Positions 13,142 through 17,034 of a stretch of 17,034 nucleotides of DNA are shown in pieces. The notes beneath the pieces are model-generated. The model was not told the DNA's origin. It saw nothing but the letters and a program-made list of their open reading frames with translations, and searched no databases. Both the position numbers and the translations under genes were made by a program. The stretch spans positions 1 through 17,034 of the forward strand of contig CALEKA010000115.1 of assembly GCA_937898715.1 (NCBI GenBank), read 5' to 3'. The DNA is from an uncultured Prevotella sp. (GTDB lineage: Bacteria; Bacteroidota; Bacteroidia; Bacteroidales; Bacteroidaceae). How positions within the stretch are numbered: the stretch's first letter is position 1; each line of letters begins with the position of its first letter.

Positions 13142-15745
13142 ATGAACTTCGACAACTTCACAATCAAAGCACAACAGGCTGTGCAGACGGCTCTGGAACG
13201 TGCTACGCAGAATGGACAGCAGGCCATCACTCCTGTTCACCTGCTTGCCGGTGTGCTCGCTGTGGGTGAAAATGTGACCAAGTTCGTCTTTGGCAAACTT
13301 GGCGTCAACGAAAGCTCACTTCAAGCTGCCGTAAATCAAGAATTGCAACACTTCCCTCGTGTGAGTGGTGGCAATGATAGCCCTTACTTAGACTCCGAAG
13401 CCAATAAGGTGGTGATGAAAGCGCAAGACATTGCCCGCAAGGGGGGCGATACTTACGTGGGACTCGAACCGATGCTTCAGGCTTTGCTCGAGGTTTCAAG
13501 CACGGCTTCGCAGATGTTGAAAGACGCTGGTGTGACGGCGGATGCCTTGAAAAAGGCTATCGAGGAACTCCGCGGCGGACAGAAAGCTACTTCGCAATCA
13601 AGCGAAGATACTTACCAATCGTTGAGCAAATATGCACGCAATTTGGTAGAGGAAGCTCGCGAGGGTAAATTGGACCCTGTAATCGGACGTGATGAAGAAA
13701 TTCGTCGTGTGCTGCAGATCCTTTCACGCCGTACGAAGAACAATCCTATCTTGATCGGTGAACCGGGTACGGGTAAGACCGCCATCGTAGAGGGCTTGGC
13801 TGAACGTATCGTTCGTGGTGATGTGCCTGAGAACTTGAAGAATAAGAAACTTTATTCGCTCGACATGGGGGCATTGGTTGCCGGTGCAAAGTATAAAGGT
13901 GAGTTTGAAGAGCGCTTGAAGAGCGTTATCAATGAAGTGACGCAGGCACAAGGCGACATCATCCTCTTTATTGATGAGATCCACACTTTGGTTGGTGCTG
14001 GTAAGGGAGAAGGCGCAATGGATGCTGCCAATATCTTGAAACCTGCATTGGCACGTGGTGAACTGCGTAGCATTGGCGCTACCACACTCGAAGAATATCA
14101 AAAATACTTTGAGAAGGATAAGGCATTGGAACGCCGTTTCCAGACTGTTATGGTAGATGAGCCTTCGCCTGAGGATGCAATCAGTATCCTTCGAGGATTG
14201 AAAGAACGTTACGAAAACCACCACAAGGTGCGTATTCAGGATGATGCCATCATCGCTGCCGTACAACTCTCTCATCGTTACATCACGGATCGATTCCTTC
14301 CGGATAAAGCTATCGACTTGATGGATGAGGCCGCTGCTAAACTCCGTATGGAGCGCGACTCTCAGCCAGAAGAGCTTGACGAAATAACCCGTCGCTTGCG
14401 TCAACTCGAAATCGAACGCGAGGCTATCAAGCGTGAAAATGACGAGCCTAAACTTCAGCAACTCAATAAAGAAATTGCAGAACTTAGCGAAAAGGAAAAA
14501 GACTTCAGAGCTAAGTGGGAGGGCGAAAAAGAGGTTCTCTCAAAGATTCAGCAAGACAAACAACAGATGGAACAACTGAAGTTTGAGGCAGAACGCGCAG
14601 AACGCGAAGGCGACTACGGCAAGGTGGCTGAAATCCGCTATGGCAAACTGAAGCAACTTGAGGACGACATCAAGGCTCAACAAGAGCAATTGAAGAATCG
14701 ACAAGGAGCGGAAGCTATGGTGAAGGAGGAGGTTACGCCCGACGATATTGCCGATGTGGTGGCTCGTTGGACAGGAATACCTGTGACGCGTATGCTGCAG
14801 AGCGAACGCGAAAAGCTGCTCCACTTGGAGGATGAACTTCACAAAAGAGTGGTAGGACAGGATGAAGCTATTCAAGCGGTGGCTGATGCGGTGCGTCGTT
14901 CACGTGCAGGATTGCAAGATCCAAAACGTCCTATCGGATCGTTCATCTTCCTCGGTACAACAGGTGTCGGTAAGACGGAATTGGCTAAGGCTTTGGCTGA
15001 TTACCTCTTCAACGATGAAAATATGATGACGCGTATCGATATGAGCGAATACCAAGAGAAGTTCAGCGTCTCTCGTTTGGTAGGAGCGCCTCCCGGATAC
15101 GTAGGTTACGAAGAGGGTGGTCAGTTGACAGAAGCAGTACGTCGTAAACCTTACAGTGTTGTGCTTTTCGATGAGATAGAGAAGGCACACCCTGACGTGT
15201 TCAACATCTTACTGCAAGTGCTCGACGATGGCCGACTTACCGATAACAAGGGACGCACGGTCAACTTCAAGAACACGATTATTATCATGACTTCCAACAT
15301 GGGGTCTTCTATGATCCAACAGAAGTTTGAAGCCATCGCCAATAAGAATGCCGAAGAACGCGCCCGCATCATTGACGAGACGAAGAACGAGGTGCTCGAT
15401 ATGCTGAAGAAGACCATCCGTCCTGAGTTCTTGAATCGTATTGATGATATCATCATGTTCCAGCCTCTTACCCAACCTCAGATCGAACAGATCGTACGTT
15501 TGCAGGTGAACGGCATACAGAAGTTGCTCAAGGATCAAGACGTAACGCTCGACGTGAGCGATGCAGCCGTGAAACTTGTAGCACAGGCTGGATTCGATCC
15601 TGAATTTGGTGCACGTCCTGTAAAACGTGCTTTGCAGCGCATGTTGCTCAATGATTTGAGCAAAGCCTTGCTCGCTGGCACCGTGGATAAGACGAAACCT
15701 ATTCATGTAGATGCAGAGGGTGAACACTTGACCTTCCACAACTAA
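13142..15745 (+). CDS. clpB: ATP-dependent disaggregase ClpB (Hsp100)
   Basis: A hexameric AAA+ chaperone that pulls polypeptides out of aggregates together with DnaK/DnaJ/GrpE. The 867 aa match the family's normal length. Domains in order: Clp N domain with two repeats (about 1-145); AAA-1 with Walker A GEPGTGKT (206-213) and Walker B ILFIDEIH (274-281); the long middle coiled coil that marks ClpB (about 410-530, rich in Glu, Lys and Arg); AAA-2 with Walker A GTTGVGKT (605-612) and Walker B VVLFDEIEKAHPDVF; and a C-terminal D2-small domain containing DPEFGARPVKRALQR. There is no ClpP-binding loop motif of the ClpA/ClpX type that I can see. The start at 13142 has an A-rich leader. A possible -7 box TATATTTT (13039-13046) has TTG at 13013-13015, but the 23-nt spacing is long, and I see no CIRCE element. 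Terminators on both sides make it a single-gene unit. Confidence 0.98.
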   Translation: MNFDNFTIKAQQAVQTALERATQNGQQAITPVHLLAGVLAVGENVTKFVFGKLGVNESSLQAAVNQELQHFPRVSGGNDSPYLDSEANKVVMKAQDIARKGGDTYVGLEPMLQALLEVSSTASQMLKDAGVTADALKKAIEELRGGQKATSQSSEDTYQSLSKYARNLVEEAREGKLDPVIGRDEEIRRVLQILSRRTKNNPILIGEPGTGKTAIVEGLAERIVRGDVPENLKNKKLYSLDMGALVAGAKYKGEFEERLKSVINEVTQAQGDIILFIDEIHTLVGAGKGEGAMDAANILKPALARGELRSIGATTLEEYQKYFEKDKALERRFQTVMVDEPSPEDAISILRGLKERYENHHKVRIQDDAIIAAVQLSHRYITDRFLPDKAIDLMDEAAAKLRMERDSQPEELDEITRRLRQLEIEREAIKRENDEPKLQQLNKEIAELSEKEKDFRAKWEGEKEVLSKIQQDKQQMEQLKFEAERAEREGDYGKVAEIRYGKLKQLEDDIKAQQEQLKNRQGAEAMVKEEVTPDDIADVVARWTGIPVTRMLQSEREKLLHLEDELHKRVVGQDEAIQAVADAVRRSRAGLQDPKRPIGSFIFLGTTGVGKTELAKALADYLFNDENMMTRIDMSEYQEKFSVSRLVGAPPGYVGYEEGGQLTEAVRRKPYSVVLFDEIEKAHPDVFNILLQVLDDGRLTDNKGRTVNFKNTIIIMTSNMGSSMIQQKFEAIANKNAEERARIIDETKNEVLDMLKKTIRPEFLNRIDDIIMFQPLTQPQIEQIVRLQVNGIQKLLKDQDVTLDVSDAAVKLVAQAGFDPEFGARPVKRALQRMLLNDLSKALLAGTVDKTKPIHVDAEGEHLTFHN

Positions 15746-15777
15746 CGTGCATCTATAGTAGAAAAAACAATATTTTG

Positions 15778-15823
15778 AAGCGGACTGATAGTCTCTTATT
15801 GTAGAGGCTCTCAGTCCGCTTTT
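15778..15823. terminator. Intrinsic terminator after clpB
   Basis: AAGCGGACTGA (15778-15788) pairs perfectly with TCAGTCCGCTT (15811-15821). The interior pairs further through AG-CTC/GAG-CT around a TTATTGTA loop, and TT follows. It begins 33 bp after the clpB stop codon. Confidence 0.9.
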
Positions 15824-15927
15824 GTGCGTTTGATATCGGCGTAATCACTCTATTTAGCAATGGATTCCCATGGGCGTTCTTTCCAGTAAGGATAGTTGCC
15901 TCTTACTTATATAGGACATGAATAATG

Positions 15928-16186
15928 TAACCCAACTTTCACACCCCTAAAAAACTTTCAAACTTTTTTCTATCGAAAATGCTATATTAAACATGTCAGA
16001 ATAAACCTTAGAACTTCGCCAATGTAGTCAGCCCTGCAAATCGGCTAAGGAGATATATGACACTCTAAAATACAAGCATGCGCCATTTAGAAAATAAAAA
16101 AAATGTAGGACACAAAGTTAACCTCGATTACTCGGGTCTACCATGATAGCTATAAGAATGGGATGATAGGTGTGAAAGTTGGGTTA
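15928..16186. mobile_element. MITE-like element with perfect terminal inverted repeats
   Basis: TAACCCAACTTTCACACC (15928-15945) is the exact reverse complement of 16169-16186. If the outer TA on each side is read as target duplication, the element is 255 bp (15930-16184) with 16-bp perfect ends ACCCAACTTTCACACC. TA duplication is typical of IS630/Tc1-mariner-type transposases; that link is inference. There is no open frame that could encode a transposase, so it would need to be moved by a related full element elsewhere. A second AACTTTCA lies just inside the left end at 15953-15960. Confidence 0.65.
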
Positions 16187-16214
16187 GGATGGGCTGATTT
16201 ATAAAAACTTTATC

Positions 16215-16222
16215 TAACTTTG
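16215..16222 (+). promoter_or_regulatory. -7 box of a probable nitroreductase promoter
   Basis: TAACTTTG matches TAnnTTTG fully and is the same as the -7 box at 5966-5973. No TTTG is found at the right distance upstream, so the -33 part is weak. Transcription would start near 16229 and leave a leader of about 170 nt. The box lies 29 bp beyond the right end of the MITE-like element, so that insertion may have replaced the original upstream region. Confidence 0.5.
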
Positions 16223-16400
16223 CAGATGACCTCAATAATTCATTCTATACGTAGGTATACGTACATTAGTTAAGTGTCTAGAATGTTTTTGGTTATGAGA
16301 CTACCGATGTCCTGCCATCAAACTACTATTATATATGTATACCATACTTCAAGAAGATATGTCTGAATGAAGGGCTGTATCAGAATAAAAATATTACAGT

Positions 16401-16937
16401 ATGACATCTGAAGAAACAAAACTCGTATTAGAAGCTATCAAATCACGCAGAAGCATTCGTAAGTATAAAGAAACTCCTGTACCGCAGGAACTTATCGATA
16501 AAGTCATTGAAGCGGGAACTTACGCGGCGACGGGCAAGAGTCAGCAACCTTGGCTCGTTATTCAAGTAACAGATAAAACCACAAAGGATCAAATCCGACG
16601 TGCTAATGCGCTTATCATGGGAAAAAATGAAGATGCCGACCCATTCTATGGCGCTCCAGTATATCTCATCGTTTTAGCAGAGCGTGCAAATCCTAATCAT
16701 GTCTATGATGGCTCGCTCATGATGGGCAACATGATGCTCGCTGCTCATGCTTTAGGATTAGGCTCTTGTTGGATAAATCGTGCACAGCAAGAATTTGAAC
16801 AGCCAGAGTGGAAAGAGTGGCTTAAAAGTATTGGTGTAAAGGGTGACTATGAAGGCATAGCCCACTTAGCTATAGGCTTTCCTGACGAAAATCCTCGTCC
16901 AGCAAAACCACGAAAGAAATGTGTGGTAAGGGTATAG
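16401..16937 (+). CDS. Nitroreductase-family FMN-dependent oxidoreductase
   Basis: A 178-aa single-domain nitroreductase fold. These enzymes bind FMN and reduce nitro groups, quinones or related substrates with NAD(P)H; the natural substrate cannot be told. Visible features are the FMN-phosphate motif SRRSIRKY (15-22), the ATGKSQQPW segment (43-51) that corresponds to the usual APSxxNxQPW loop, the GAPVYLIVLAE strand (84-94), MMGNMMLAAHALGLGSCWIN (107-126), which is the most conserved helix, and GIAHLAIGFPDENPRPAKPRK (152-172) near the C-terminus. The length is typical of the short family members. The start at 16401 follows an A-rich leader and gives a complete N-terminal helix. Its codons look more AT-rich than those of secA or clpB. 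With the MITE-like element upstream this could mean a different history, but the difference is modest. The window ends 97 bp after its stop. Confidence 0.92.
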   Translation: MTSEETKLVLEAIKSRRSIRKYKETPVPQELIDKVIEAGTYAATGKSQQPWLVIQVTDKTTKDQIRRANALIMGKNEDADPFYGAPVYLIVLAERANPNHVYDGSLMMGNMMLAAHALGLGSCWINRAQQEFEQPEWKEWLKSIGVKGDYEGIAHLAIGFPDENPRPAKPRKKCVVRV

Positions 16938-17005
16938 TCTCTTTTTCTGTAGAGAATGCACTTTGGAAGCGCCAACTTTCTACATTTGTCCTCGCTATCC
17001 AAAAA

Positions 17006-17030
17006 GTGCGAAAAGCACAGAAAAATTTTT
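17006..17030 (+). terminator. Weak possible terminator after the nitroreductase gene
   Basis: GTGC (17006-17009) can pair with GCAC (17015-17018) and a TTTTT run comes at 17026-17030 after AGAAAAA. The stem is only 4 bp and the T run is not adjacent, so this is doubtful. Nothing else is seen between 16938 and the window end. Confidence 0.2.
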
Positions 17031-17034
17031 CCAT

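Larger units (their letters stand above)
15824..16400. other. 577-bp gap between clpB and the nitroreductase gene
   Basis: The gap holds a transposase-less terminal-inverted-repeat element (15928-16186) and a -7 promoter box (16215-16222). The direct repeat TATACGTA occurs twice near 16245-16262. No gene was found; all frames are short. Base composition is visibly more AT-rich than in the secA-clpB part. Confidence 0.6.

Overview
The window looks like a chromosomal segment from the Bacteroidota, most likely Bacteroidales and Prevotellaceae-like. The reasons are an enlarged SecA (1122 aa) with a C-terminal zinc tail, a fused ResB-CcsA cytochrome c maturation protein, a five-helix DUF4105/Lnb-type protein, AT-rich regions before start codons in place of strong Shine-Dalgarno sites, and promoters of the TTTG-N19-TAnnTTTG type used by the Bacteroidota primary sigma factor. 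The genus is an inference from general resemblance; no search was run.

All eight convincing genes lie on the + strand. In order they are: ccsBA (236-2275); an OmpA-domain lipoprotein (2916-3791); an AraC-family regulator (4608-5489); a DUF4105/Lnb-type membrane protein (6225-7448); an exported alkaline-phosphatase-fold protein that seems to have lost the family's catalytic residues (7706-9325); secA (9501-12869); clpB (13142-15745); and a small nitroreductase (16401-16937). Intergenic gaps are long (about 175-815 bp) and strong terminators follow ompA-like, secA and clpB, so most genes look like single transcription units. The shared theme of the middle part is the cell envelope: export (SecA), lipoproteins and their maturation (OmpA-like, Lnb-type), periplasmic cytochrome assembly and an exported phosphatase-like protein. 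ClpB is general stress housekeeping.

The genes are mostly ordinary; the unusual content is between them. Almost every gap carries its own repeat: a 35-bp tandem repeat with terminator-like cores and a ~340-bp imperfect palindrome after ccsBA; four 22-bp iteron-like repeats before the AraC gene; a ~61-bp tandem family with a CGACGCG/CGCGTCG hairpin after the AraC gene, with diverged copies 2 kb away whose stem keeps pairing through base changes; a 73-bp tandem repeat filling the 5' leader of the Lnb-type gene; poly-C tracts of 8-9 bp; a structured leader before secA; and a ~255-bp transposase-less element with perfect terminal inverted repeats and flanking TA before the nitroreductase gene.

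The best candidate for something undescribed is the Lnb-type leader (5943-6225). A consensus-perfect promoter is followed at once by three identical 73-nt units, each encoding the same 17-codon mini-ORF behind the same translation start context, and the start codon of the real gene sits at the matching place in a fourth, truncated unit. Whether this is a translational control array or only a dispersed repeat that landed at a start codon cannot be settled from this window.
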